DNA of 64,000 nucleotides, from contig CAZGEG010000007.1 of assembly GCA_964524835.1 (NCBI GenBank), forward strand, positions 62,001 through 126,000, read 5' to 3'. The DNA is from JACRCG01 sp964524835. Lineage in GTDB: Bacteria; Desulfobacterota; Desulfuromonadia; Geobacterales; Pseudopelobacteraceae. Positions 53,342-61,059 of this stretch are shown here, piece after piece. Position numbers and translations under genes: made by a program. The notes beneath the pieces are model-generated. The model was not told the origin of the DNA and did not search any database. It saw only the letters and a list, made by a program, of their open reading frames with translations. The stretch's first letter is position 1; every line of letters begins with the position of its first letter.

Positions 53342-56101
53342 ATGGAGATAGTTCGTCCCGGTCTAGACAGATCCTGCTACAGGCTTTTATCCACCACTAT
53401 TGCCGCTCTGATGCTGATGGCCGGAGCCGCCTGGGGCGCGATCGCGGTGCCGCCGCCGGCGCTTGTCCCGCTCAACCAGCTGGCCGTGCCGGAACCCCCC
53501 AACATCTTCCAGTTCGTCAAGAACAAGGCCGCTGCCATCAGGCTGGGGAAGGCATTTTTCTGGGACATGCAGGTCGGCAGCGACGGCATGACGGCATGCG
53601 CAACCTGCCATTTTTCCGCCGGAACGGACACCCGCCTCAAGAACACCATGAACCCGGGAACCAACGCCGGCGACACGGTCTTTCAGGTAAAGGGGCCGAA
53701 CCAGACCCTGCTTCCGGGCGATTTCCCGTTCCATGAGCGGCAGGCGCCGGTTGATTTCAAAGCTTCACCGCAGGTGCGCGACTCGAATGATGTTGTCGGC
53801 TCCCAGGGGGTTCGCCTCAACCAGTTTGTCGATATCGTTCCCGGTTCGGCTGTTGACAACGGCTTTTCCATAGCCGACGCCATTTTCAATGTGAGCGGCG
53901 TCAACACCCGCCAGGTGACCGGACGCAACACCCCTTCGACGATCAATGCCGTTTTCAATTTCTCCAATTTCTGGGACGGCAGGGCCAGCTCGTTTTTTAA
54001 CGGTTCCAGCCCTTTCGGCCCGCTCGATCAGGGCGCCGGTGTCTGGTTCAACGTGAACGGCACCCTGACCAAACAGCCGGTATCCTTTGAATTTGCCAGC
54101 CTCGCCTCCCAGGCTACCGGGCCGCCGCTCAGCGACGTGGAGATGTCCTTCCGGGGGCGTACCTTCCCGCAGCTGGGGCGCAAGATGTTCAGCCTGACGC
54201 CGCTGGCCAAGCAGACCGTCCATCCGGATGACAGCGAACTCGGCAATCTTTCCAGGGCAACCCTGCAGCCGGACGGCACCATCACCGGGCCCAAGGGGCT
54301 GAGCAGCAGTTACGCCCAGATGGTCAGGGACGCCTTCCAGAACAATTTATGGAACTCCAACCTGCTGACGCCGGACGGGTTTACCCAGATGGAAGCCAAC
54401 TTTGCGCTTTACTGGGGACTAGCCATTCAGCTTTATGAGGCGACCCTGGTCTCCGACGACACCCCCTTCGACCGTTTTCTGGGTGGTGACGAAACAGCTC
54501 TGACCAACCAGCAGCAAGACGGCTTCAACCTCTTTTTCGGCGCCGGCAGATGCGACGTCTGCCACGGCGCCACCGAGCTGACCAACGCCTCGGACCGGGT
54601 GGCGCGCTTCATTTCCAATGCCGATCACGGCCTGCTGGAAGTGATGCCGGTGGCCAGCGGCCAGCAGATCGTCTACGACAACGGCTTCAACAATACCGCG
54701 GTGCGACCGACCGGAGAAGATCTCGGCCGGGCGGAACTCTCCCCCTTCAACAATCCGCTGACCGGCCTCAGGTTTCCCATCTCTTTTTCCAACCTGGCCG
54801 AACTGCAGGCGCTCGCCAAACTCCCCTTTGCCACCCCGAACCTAATTCCCGGGCTGCCGGCCACCTTTCCTGTCGCCAATAGCGGCGCCTTCAAGGTGCC
54901 TGGTCTGCGCAACGTCGAGCTGACCGCCCCCTACATGCATAACGGCTCAATGATGACGCTGGAAGAGGTTGTTGACTTCTATGCCCGCGGCGGCAATTTC
55001 CCCACGGCCAACAGGGCCAATCTCGACATCAACATCGTCGAACTGCCGGCACTGCAGGGTGACCCGCTTGCCAAGGCGGCCATGGTCGCCTTCATGAAAT
55101 CCATGACCGATGAGCGGGTCCGCAATGAGGAGGCGCCGTTCGACCACCCGGAGATTTTCATTCCCAACGGCGATTCGGTAAACGATACCGACGTCATCCA
55201 TCTGCCGGCGACCGGGATATTTGGCATACCAGTCCCCCTGACGGTAACCCTGACTTCAAACCTGTCCAGCCCGCAGGCTGCCGGTGCACAGATCACATTT
55301 ACTGCTACTGGACAGGGAGGCCTCGGTGCATATGAGTACCGGTTCTGGCTCAACTCCGGTGCAGGTTATTTCATAGTTCAGGATTACAGCAACGCCAATA
55401 CCTTTAACTGGACGCCTTCTGCAACCGGGGCCTACGACATTCTGGTTGATATAAGAAATGCCGGATCCACGGCAGTACGGGACGCTTCCGATAAACTTTT
55501 CTACTATCAGATCATGCCTGCAACCGCTACGGGCTTGATAGTTACATCTAATCTGGCAGCTCCGCAAGCTGTAGGTACACCGATTACCTTTACTGCCTTG
55601 GGACAGGGAGGAAGCGGTACATACGAATACAGGTTCTGGATCAACTCTGGAACAGGCTACAGCATCGTCCAGGAATACAGTACTGCCAATGTTCTGGTCT
55701 GGACACCAATCTCAGTTGGAGCCTACGACATTTTAGTGGATGTGAAAAATGTCGGATCCACTGCATTGAGAGAAGCCTCTACCAAGCTTTTTTACTACCA
55801 GATTGTTTCGACTGCCGCTACTGGGGTCACCGTAACCCCTGATTTGGCCAGTCCTCAAGCAAATGGCACTCCGATCACCTTTACCGCCTTCGGCCAGGGA
55901 GGTAGTGGCTCGTACGATTACCGATTCTGGGTCAACTCCGGCGCCGGCTACAACATTATTCAGGACTATAGTGCAACCAATACCTTTGTCTGGACTCCAA
56001 CGTCGAGCGGAGCCTACGACATCCTGGTGGATGTGAAAAATAGCGGTTCTTCCGCATTCCGTGATGCATCTACGAAGATATTCTTTTATCAAATACAATG
56101 A
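53342..56101 (+). CDS. di-heme cytochrome c peroxidase/MauG-like protein with three C-terminal repeats
   Basis: 919 residues. Signal peptide (about 15-33). The CCP/MauG-type part covers about 38-610 with two heme motifs, CATCH at 86-90 and CDVCH at 404-408, and the family's SNFWDGRASS, GAFKVPGLRNVELTAPYMHNG near 530-550. It is longer than standard CCP (about 330) because of insertions between the two heme halves. The C-terminus (about 633-919) is three Ig-like repeats of about 95 residues. Bacterial CCPs reduce hydrogen peroxide; MauG relatives instead use high-valent heme to modify proteins, so either activity is possible. It opens the accessory cluster. Confidence 0.88.
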   Translation: MEIVRPGLDRSCYRLLSTTIAALMLMAGAAWGAIAVPPPALVPLNQLAVPEPPNIFQFVKNKAAAIRLGKAFFWDMQVGSDGMTACATCHFSAGTDTRLKNTMNPGTNAGDTVFQVKGPNQTLLPGDFPFHERQAPVDFKASPQVRDSNDVVGSQGVRLNQFVDIVPGSAVDNGFSIADAIFNVSGVNTRQVTGRNTPSTINAVFNFSNFWDGRASSFFNGSSPFGPLDQGAGVWFNVNGTLTKQPVSFEFASLASQATGPPLSDVEMSFRGRTFPQLGRKMFSLTPLAKQTVHPDDSELGNLSRATLQPDGTITGPKGLSSSYAQMVRDAFQNNLWNSNLLTPDGFTQMEANFALYWGLAIQLYEATLVSDDTPFDRFLGGDETALTNQQQDGFNLFFGAGRCDVCHGATELTNASDRVARFISNADHGLLEVMPVASGQQIVYDNGFNNTAVRPTGEDLGRAELSPFNNPLTGLRFPISFSNLAELQALAKLPFATPNLIPGLPATFPVANSGAFKVPGLRNVELTAPYMHNGSMMTLEEVVDFYARGGNFPTANRANLDINIVELPALQGDPLAKAAMVAFMKSMTDERVRNEEAPFDHPEIFIPNGDSVNDTDVIHLPATGIFGIPVPLTVTLTSNLSSPQAAGAQITFTATGQGGLGAYEYRFWLNSGAGYFIVQDYSNANTFNWTPSATGAYDILVDIRNAGSTAVRDASDKLFYYQIMPATATGLIVTSNLAAPQAVGTPITFTALGQGGSGTYEYRFWINSGTGYSIVQEYSTANVLVWTPISVGAYDILVDVKNVGSTALREASTKLFYYQIVSTAATGVTVTPDLASPQANGTPITFTAFGQGGSGSYDYRFWVNSGAGYNIIQDYSATNTFVWTPTSSGAYDILVDVKNSGSSAFRDASTKIFFYQIQ
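55238..56098 (+). repeat. three tandem Ig/Y_Y_Y-like protein repeats (peroxidase C-terminus)
   Basis: Three copies, roughly 55238-55515, 55516-55806 and 55807-56098. Each contains SPQ-x-xGTPITFTA, GQGGSGSYEYRFW, NSG-x-GY, VWTP, GAYDILVDV and FYYQI near the end. The bases have drifted more than the protein. The last copy ends FFYQIQ-stop. The pattern resembles the triple-tyrosine (Y_Y_Y) beta-sandwich class. Confidence 0.9.
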
Positions 56102-56324
56102 ATTGACTAAAGAACCATTCCGGCGATGTATAGAGAAGTAGTAACGTCACTTCTGTAGAAAAATTTAGTTGTACCGGATTCATGAGTTTGATTGTAATTT
56201 CTATTTATTTCTAAGTATAAGCGCCTTCTTGTATGTCATGGCAAAACGCTAGGCAACCTCCGGGATGGATGTATATATTTTTTGAAGTAACAGAAACGGG
56301 CAAATATTTATTGAGGGGGATATC
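56102..56324 (+). promoter_or_regulatory. AT-rich gap before tatA
   Basis: 223 AT-rich bases. TGGCAAAACGCTAGGC resembles a sigma-54 site but its GG and GC are eleven bases apart, so it is not accepted. No reading frame or hairpin followed by a T-run was found. A ribosome site GAGGGGG precedes tatA. Confidence 0.3.
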
Positions 56325-56516
56325 ATGTTTGGATTTGGAGTGCCGGAGCTCGTAATCATTCTCGTCATCGTGCTGGTGGTGTTCGGCGCCGGGAAATTGC
56401 CCGGAATCGGCAGCGCCTTGGGAAAGAGCATCACAAATTTCAAGAAAGGCATTGAGGACAAAGATGCGACCGAAATCAATGCCAAGGCCGACGACAAGGA
56501 CAAGAAGGAAGGATAA
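56325..56516 (+). CDS. tatA: twin-arginine translocase subunit TatA/TatE
   Basis: 63 residues: MFGFGVPELVIILVIVLVVFGAGKLPGIG style N-terminus with one membrane helix (8-23), the hinge FGAGKLPG, an amphipathic helix (ALGKSITNFKKGIED) and a charged tail, as in TatA/TatE. It is short for TatA. TatA polymerises to form the pore for folded Tat substrates. No tatC is present here, so it must rely on TatBC or TatC elsewhere. Location inside a cluster that encodes a Tat substrate at 59490 suggests a dedicated copy. Confidence 0.93.
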   Translation: MFGFGVPELVIILVIVLVVFGAGKLPGIGSALGKSITNFKKGIEDKDATEINAKADDKDKKEG

Positions 56517-56598
56517 CCTCCTCTCCTTCCAGATCAATGCAGACATTCTTTAATCAAAGAAACCAGCAGGATCCGCTCAGGAAACAGAGGCCATAATC

Positions 56599-57519
56599 AT
56601 GAAGTCATGTGTCGTTATTATTCTGGCGATGTTTTTTTGCGCCCCGCTTTACGCTGCCGAAACCGTTCAAAAGACGGAAAATGGCTTATTCGCCCTGGAG
56701 TTGTCTATTGCTGGAAGCGGCCTGAAAACCGGCGCAAACTCTTTTGACATAACGGTTCGTGACAGGAGCGGCAAATACGTCGAGGGCGCCCGGCTTACTG
56801 TCGTACCGTGGCTGCAGGAAAAGAACCACGGGGTCTGGGAAAAGCCGGTTGTGACCGAACGGGGCGACGGCAAATATCACGTCGAGAATGTTGCTATCGC
56901 GATGGCCGGGCGCTGGCACATCAGGATCATCGTCGCCAAAGGAACGCAGGAAGACCGGACCGAATTCCCCTTTGCCGTCGCGCGAAACGAACAGCCCCCG
57001 CCCGTCAAGGCGGACAAGCCCAAAGGGAAATATAAAAGAAGCGTACACAATTACGCCATCCCCAACGTGACGCTTCTCAATCAGGACGGGAAAAAGATCA
57101 ATCTGCGGGCGCTTGTCGATTCAGGCAAGCCGGTCATCATCGATTTCATCTACACGACCTGCAACACTATCTGCCCGGTCCTCTCGGCCAGCTTCACCAA
57201 CATCAGGAAAGAGCTGGGCAAGGACGCGGACAAGGTCCAGCTCATCTCGATCTCCATCGACCCGGAGCATGACCGGCCGGAGCAGATGAAGAAATACCTC
57301 TCCCGGTTCGGTGCGGGAAAAGGATGGGACTTCCTCACCGGCAGCAAGGACGATATCCGCAGGGTACTGCAGGCCCTCGATGCCGTAGTCGATGACAAAA
57401 TGGCCCATGAACCGATCTATCTGCTGCGAGGCCCGAATTCCGACGAATGGGTCCGCATCAAGGGGCTCATGTGGAAGACCGACCTCCTCAATGAATTACG
57501 GAGGACAGAACAGAGATGA
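56599..57519 (+). CDS. SCO1/SenC-type copper chaperone with N-terminal FixH/YtkA-like domain
   Basis: 306 residues. Signal peptide (1-20). N-terminal beta domain (about 28-130) with GLKTGANSFDITVRDRSGKYVEGARL and GRWHIRIIVA resembles FixH/YtkA-like domains. The SCO domain (about 150-300) has the copper ligands CNTICP at 188-193 and H270 in MAHEPIYLL. SCO proteins load copper and act as thiol reductases for copper enzymes such as the CuA site. Here the likely client is the multicopper pair downstream. It overlaps the next gene by four bases. Confidence 0.88.
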   Translation: MKSCVVIILAMFFCAPLYAAETVQKTENGLFALELSIAGSGLKTGANSFDITVRDRSGKYVEGARLTVVPWLQEKNHGVWEKPVVTERGDGKYHVENVAIAMAGRWHIRIIVAKGTQEDRTEFPFAVARNEQPPPVKADKPKGKYKRSVHNYAIPNVTLLNQDGKKINLRALVDSGKPVIIDFIYTTCNTICPVLSASFTNIRKELGKDADKVQLISISIDPEHDRPEQMKKYLSRFGAGKGWDFLTGSKDDIRRVLQALDAVVDDKMAHEPIYLLRGPNSDEWVRIKGLMWKTDLLNELRRTEQR

Positions 57520-59225
57520 GATCTCAACTGACTTACCGTGCGGCGATTAAGGCGCTGTTCCTCCTCCTTTCGCTTTTCTGCCCGGCTGTTCAGGCCGCTG
57601 CTGATGACCGGGCGGCTGTAGCCGGTTTACCGGCCGAAGAGGCGCTCCGCCTGGGCGAGAAAATGTACCGTAAAGGCATTCTCCCTTCCGGAAAACCTGT
57701 AACGGCAATAGTCCAGGGCGACCTCGAACTGAGCGGCGAGATGTCCACCTGCGCCAGCTGTCACCTGCGCAGCGGCCTGGGCGCTCTTGAAGGCGGCATC
57801 CTTTCCCCCCCTACCAACGGGGCGTCTCTTTACTCCCCGCTGAAGAGCCTGAATGACATCCCCGGTTCGATCATGAAGCGCTCGATGTTCAAGGGGCCGC
57901 GGCCGGCGTATACCGATGAATCTCTGGCCAACATGCTGCAAAACGGTATCGGTCCGACAGGCGCGCAGCTGAGCGAAACCATGCCGCGCTACCTCCTGAG
58001 CGAGGATGAGATGAAAATCATGATTTTCTATCTCAAGAATCTCTCCTCGCACCTCTCCCCCGGCGTAACCGATGACGAAATCAGGTTCGCCACCATCGTT
58101 ACCGCGGATATCAGTCGCGGCGACAGGGACGCGCTGCTGCTTCCGCTGCAGGCCTTTATCAGGGACGAATGGAATGCCCGCATCCCAGGGTCGCAATACC
58201 AGCAAAAGACCACGCCCGCCGCCGGCACACAACCGAATGCAAAAACCTACCGCAAACTGGCGCTCGATGTATGGGAGCTTAAAGGAAGCGCGGATACCTG
58301 GAACAGCCAGCTGGAAGCATTGTACCGGCAAAAGCCGGTGTTTGCCGTTCTGGGGGGGGTCGCGCCCGGCAAATGGGATCCTGTCCACGACTTTTGCGAG
58401 AAGAACCGGGTCCCCTGTATCCTCCCCGACACCAATCTGCCGGTTGTTGCGGAAGACGACTGGTATACGCTCTACTTTTCGAAAGGGTTCCATCAGGAGG
58501 GTGAGTCCGCCGCAAAATACCTGTCGCGGGTTTTCGCCCTCCCGCCCGGAAAAAAAGTTATCCAGCTGTACCGGGACAGTGATGAAGGAAGCGCCCTCGC
58601 CCGGGGTTTTGCCGAAACCTGGGCAAAGCTGGGCGACGCACCGCTTGTAAGCAGGCCGGTTGCCGGGGCAGAAAATATCGGCGCCGACTTCTGGAAAAAG
58701 CTCACCGTTTCCCACCCGGATGCGGTGCTGCTGGTCTGGCTCGCCCCGGCGGATCTTGCCGCTATCGACACTCTGGCGAAAGACGGTAACAAACCGTCCA
58801 CAATCTTTTTCTCGGCCACCCAGCTAGGCGGAGAGTTCAGGATACTCCCGGATGCGATTCGTGAAGCGACTCTGCTGACCTTTCCGACCAGGCTTCCCGG
58901 CGAAGATGGGTACGCCGCGTCCATCGCAACCGGCTGGCTGAAGTATAAAAAAATACCGCTAACCAATATGGCTGTTTCCTCTAAATCCTATGTAATGACC
59001 AGATTACTATCAAGAATCCTCACCGACATGGGAGGGAGCCTGTACCGCGACTATTTCCTCGATATTTTTGACGACGGCAAGGACGAAACCAGCACCTCGG
59101 TGCTGCATCCCAAGCTCAGTTTCGGTCCGGGACAGCGCTACGCCTCGAAAGGATGCTACGTCGTCTCCCTGACCAAGGGCGATAATCCCAAGGTGGTGCG
59201 TCAGAGTGACTGGGTCATTTACTAA
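57516..59225 (+). CDS. cytochrome c fused to a periplasmic-binding-protein (type 1) domain
   Basis: 569 residues: signal peptide (about 10-30), a monoheme c domain (about 40-175) with CASCH at 79-83 and a distal methionine candidate in SETMPRYLLSEDEM, then a type 1 periplasmic-binding-protein-like domain (about 185-565), with PVFAVLGGVAPGKWDP, CILPDTNLPVV, VIQLYRDSDEGSALARGF and AVLLVWLAPADLAAID. The latter resembles the branched-chain amino acid/receptor-ligand-binding class. The combination suggests ligand-gated electron transfer or a heme-linked sensor. Coupled to the SCO gene by ATGA. Confidence 0.82.
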   Translation: MRSQLTYRAAIKALFLLLSLFCPAVQAAADDRAAVAGLPAEEALRLGEKMYRKGILPSGKPVTAIVQGDLELSGEMSTCASCHLRSGLGALEGGILSPPTNGASLYSPLKSLNDIPGSIMKRSMFKGPRPAYTDESLANMLQNGIGPTGAQLSETMPRYLLSEDEMKIMIFYLKNLSSHLSPGVTDDEIRFATIVTADISRGDRDALLLPLQAFIRDEWNARIPGSQYQQKTTPAAGTQPNAKTYRKLALDVWELKGSADTWNSQLEALYRQKPVFAVLGGVAPGKWDPVHDFCEKNRVPCILPDTNLPVVAEDDWYTLYFSKGFHQEGESAAKYLSRVFALPPGKKVIQLYRDSDEGSALARGFAETWAKLGDAPLVSRPVAGAENIGADFWKKLTVSHPDAVLLVWLAPADLAAIDTLAKDGNKPSTIFFSATQLGGEFRILPDAIREATLLTFPTRLPGEDGYAASIATGWLKYKKIPLTNMAVSSKSYVMTRLLSRILTDMGGSLYRDYFLDIFDDGKDETSTSVLHPKLSFGPGQRYASKGCYVVSLTKGDNPKVVRQSDWVIY

Positions 59226-59249
59226 TAAAACGATTGTCGGAAGTTTTTT

Positions 59250-59281
59250 GACTCGTTTTTTGCGATGAGTCTGTTTTTTTT
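59250..59281 (+). terminator. probable terminator after the heme-binding-protein gene
   Basis: GACTC (59250-59254) pairs with GAGTC (59267-59271), followed by TGTTTTTTTT. The stem is short, but the T-run is long; it would separate this gene from the sigma-54 unit downstream. Confidence 0.6.
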
Positions 59282-59362
59282 GCACCCTGTCATGAAGGAG
59301 ACAAGGCCGCATACCACTTCTAGCTGCCGGATATCATATATATTTTTTCCGCCCCGAGTAAT

Positions 59363-59378
59363 TGGCATTATTTGTGCT
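59363..59378 (+). promoter_or_regulatory. sigma-54 promoter of the multicopper oxidase pair
   Basis: TGGCATTATTTGTGCT: GG (59364-59365) and GC (59376-59377) exactly ten bases apart; TGGCA matches -24 fully, TGCT matches most of -12. Predicted start near 59389. This is the second sigma-54 match in the cluster. Confidence 0.72.
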
Positions 59379-59387
59379 GATAGCTGT

Positions 59388-59459
59388 GCGAAGTATCCTG
59401 GATTCAAAAAACTTCGCCGGGTACTGAGTAACAACCACTATGAAACTGTTTTTTCATAG
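59388..59459 (+). other. two leader hairpins upstream of multicopper protein A
   Basis: GCGAAGT (59388-59394) pairs with ACTTCGC (59411-59417); CTATGAAA (59438-59445) pairs with TTTCATAG (59452-59459). The first starts almost at the predicted transcription start, so it could stabilise the 5' end of the messenger; the second ends 30 bases before the ATG. Neither is followed by a T-run, so they are not terminators. Confidence 0.45.
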
Positions 59460-59489
59460 CAGTTTAATAATATGGAGAAGGAGAAGACG

Positions 59490-60995
59490 ATGAAAATGAA
59501 AAGGCGCGATTTCCTGAAATTGAGTGCAGCCGGTGTAGCAACGATTATTTTGAGCAACAGGCTTCCCGGCCTCGGGGTAACCAATGCCTTCGCAGCCACC
59601 AGCACGCTGGAGGTTTTCATCACCGACGCTTTGAAGGACATGGTCACCCATAACGAGGTCAACACGGCCCAGTGCTACTTCTGGATTTACAAGATGAGGG
59701 CCAACGGCGTCGATGTGCCGCCCGACTGCCCCGGCCCGACAATTGTCGCTCTGAAAGGCGATACTGTCAATATCACGGTAACAAATCAGCTTGATGAGCC
59801 GCACTCCTTCTATATTCCGGGCATGTTCGACAGCGGTCCGATCGCTCCGGGGGCAACATTTACCGGAACTTTCACCGCCTCGGTATCCGGTGGCCATCTC
59901 TATTACGACAATCTGAACGCTCCGGTCAACCGGGTCATGGGACTGCACGGTGCCCTCGTCGTCCGGCCGACCGCGGCGACCGGGATCGGCAACAAGATTA
60001 CCCCTTACGATAACCCGTCGTTCCACGTGCAGGATCTTTTCAATCACTTCGGCGACCCCACGCACTGGCCTGGTCTGTCGTGGGAAGAGGCCGGTGCGGG
60101 CACCCCGCCGGCGCCGGGGGAAAATGTGTCCCTTACCGGCAACTCCTATTGTCCCCCCTTCAGGACCTATGCCTGGTGCCTGCACCAGGCCAGCCCCAGA
60201 CTGTTCGCCGAAGTGGGGGATTACCCCTCCGGCCAGATTTACCCCGCCCAGGAATTCATGGACAAGTTTCTGCGCAGCCCGTTCAGCGCTACCAGGGACA
60301 ACTATAACCCGGAATACTTCACCATCAACGGCCAGTCCGGGTTCTTTTCCCACTTCAGTCCGCAGATCACCCCCATGGGGCGCGTCGGCGAACCGGTGGT
60401 GATCCATATCCTCAATGCCGGTCTCTGGTCTCACTCGATGCACTACCACGCCAACCACTTCTACGTCACCGGCATCAACGGCGTGTCCAATCCCAACCCG
60501 ATCTGGGTGGATGTCTACGGCGTCCTCCCCATGGACCGGATCGATTACACTGTGCCCTTCATGCGCCCGCCCAGCATCCCCAACGTGGGGGGCATCGGCC
60601 TGCCGGATACGCCGCTTACCACCGTATCGGTAGCGAACGGCGGCTTGACGCCGCCCCACCCCTGCTATCCGCCGACGGATGAGTTTGAAATGCACTTTCC
60701 GCCGGTCGGGACTTTTGCCCTGGCCCAGGACGGGATAACACCGGTTCCTTTGACACAACGCATGTCCCCTCTCTGCTATCCGATGCACGACCACTGCGAG
60801 CCGAGCCAGACAGCCCAGGGGGGCAACTACAACTGCGGCCTGATCTCGGGCATCTACATCCTGGGCGACCGGACAACCGGAAATCCGGCGGATATGAACT
60901 TCCCGATGGATGAGGACTTCAACATGATGTACCGCAATATCCGCGGCGTCAGCGGCGTTCCGTCGATTGACGCCGCCGCCGGGCCGCGCCCCTAG
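59490..60995 (+). CDS. Tat-exported multicopper oxidase-like protein A
   Basis: 501 residues from ATG 59490 (GGAG at -8). Tat signal KRRDFLKLSAAGVATIIL followed by a cleavage region near NAFAAT. Cupredoxin domains: one at about 30-170 (GPTIVALKGDTVNITVTNQL), and a C-terminal one with SHSMHYHANHF (H318-Y-H320) and YPMHDHC (H433-D-H435-C436). The first domain has only one histidine (DEPHSFYIPG) in place of HWHG and GGHLYYD in place of the HxH, so its trinuclear ligands are missing. A complete multicopper oxidase needs four HxH motifs; this protein supplies two. Partner B supplies the others. Confidence 0.85.
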   Translation: MKMKRRDFLKLSAAGVATIILSNRLPGLGVTNAFAATSTLEVFITDALKDMVTHNEVNTAQCYFWIYKMRANGVDVPPDCPGPTIVALKGDTVNITVTNQLDEPHSFYIPGMFDSGPIAPGATFTGTFTASVSGGHLYYDNLNAPVNRVMGLHGALVVRPTAATGIGNKITPYDNPSFHVQDLFNHFGDPTHWPGLSWEEAGAGTPPAPGENVSLTGNSYCPPFRTYAWCLHQASPRLFAEVGDYPSGQIYPAQEFMDKFLRSPFSATRDNYNPEYFTINGQSGFFSHFSPQITPMGRVGEPVVIHILNAGLWSHSMHYHANHFYVTGINGVSNPNPIWVDVYGVLPMDRIDYTVPFMRPPSIPNVGGIGLPDTPLTTVSVANGGLTPPHPCYPPTDEFEMHFPPVGTFALAQDGITPVPLTQRMSPLCYPMHDHCEPSQTAQGGNYNCGLISGIYILGDRTTGNPADMNFPMDEDFNMMYRNIRGVSGVPSIDAAAGPRP

Positions 60996-61059
60996 CGGGC
61001 GGCAACAAACGACTTTACGGAGCAATTATATAGTTCAGGATTTTGAAAGGAGACACGTT

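Noticed and set aside
56255..56270. Possible sigma-54 site before tatA
   Set aside because: GG and GC are eleven bases apart; sigma-54 spacing is strict.
56102..56324. c-di-GMP riboswitch in the leader before tatA
   Set aside because: GEMM-type riboswitches are common in Geobacter, but the conserved core was not found here or in the other long gaps.
57627..58715. 362-codon open frame opposite the heme-binding-protein fusion
   Set aside because: Antisense shadow of a gene with signal peptide and CASCH motif; no domains of its own.
59454..61025. 523-codon open frame opposite multicopper protein A
   Set aside because: The plus-strand frame has a Tat signal, a ribosome site and copper motifs; the antisense frame has none and is a shadow.
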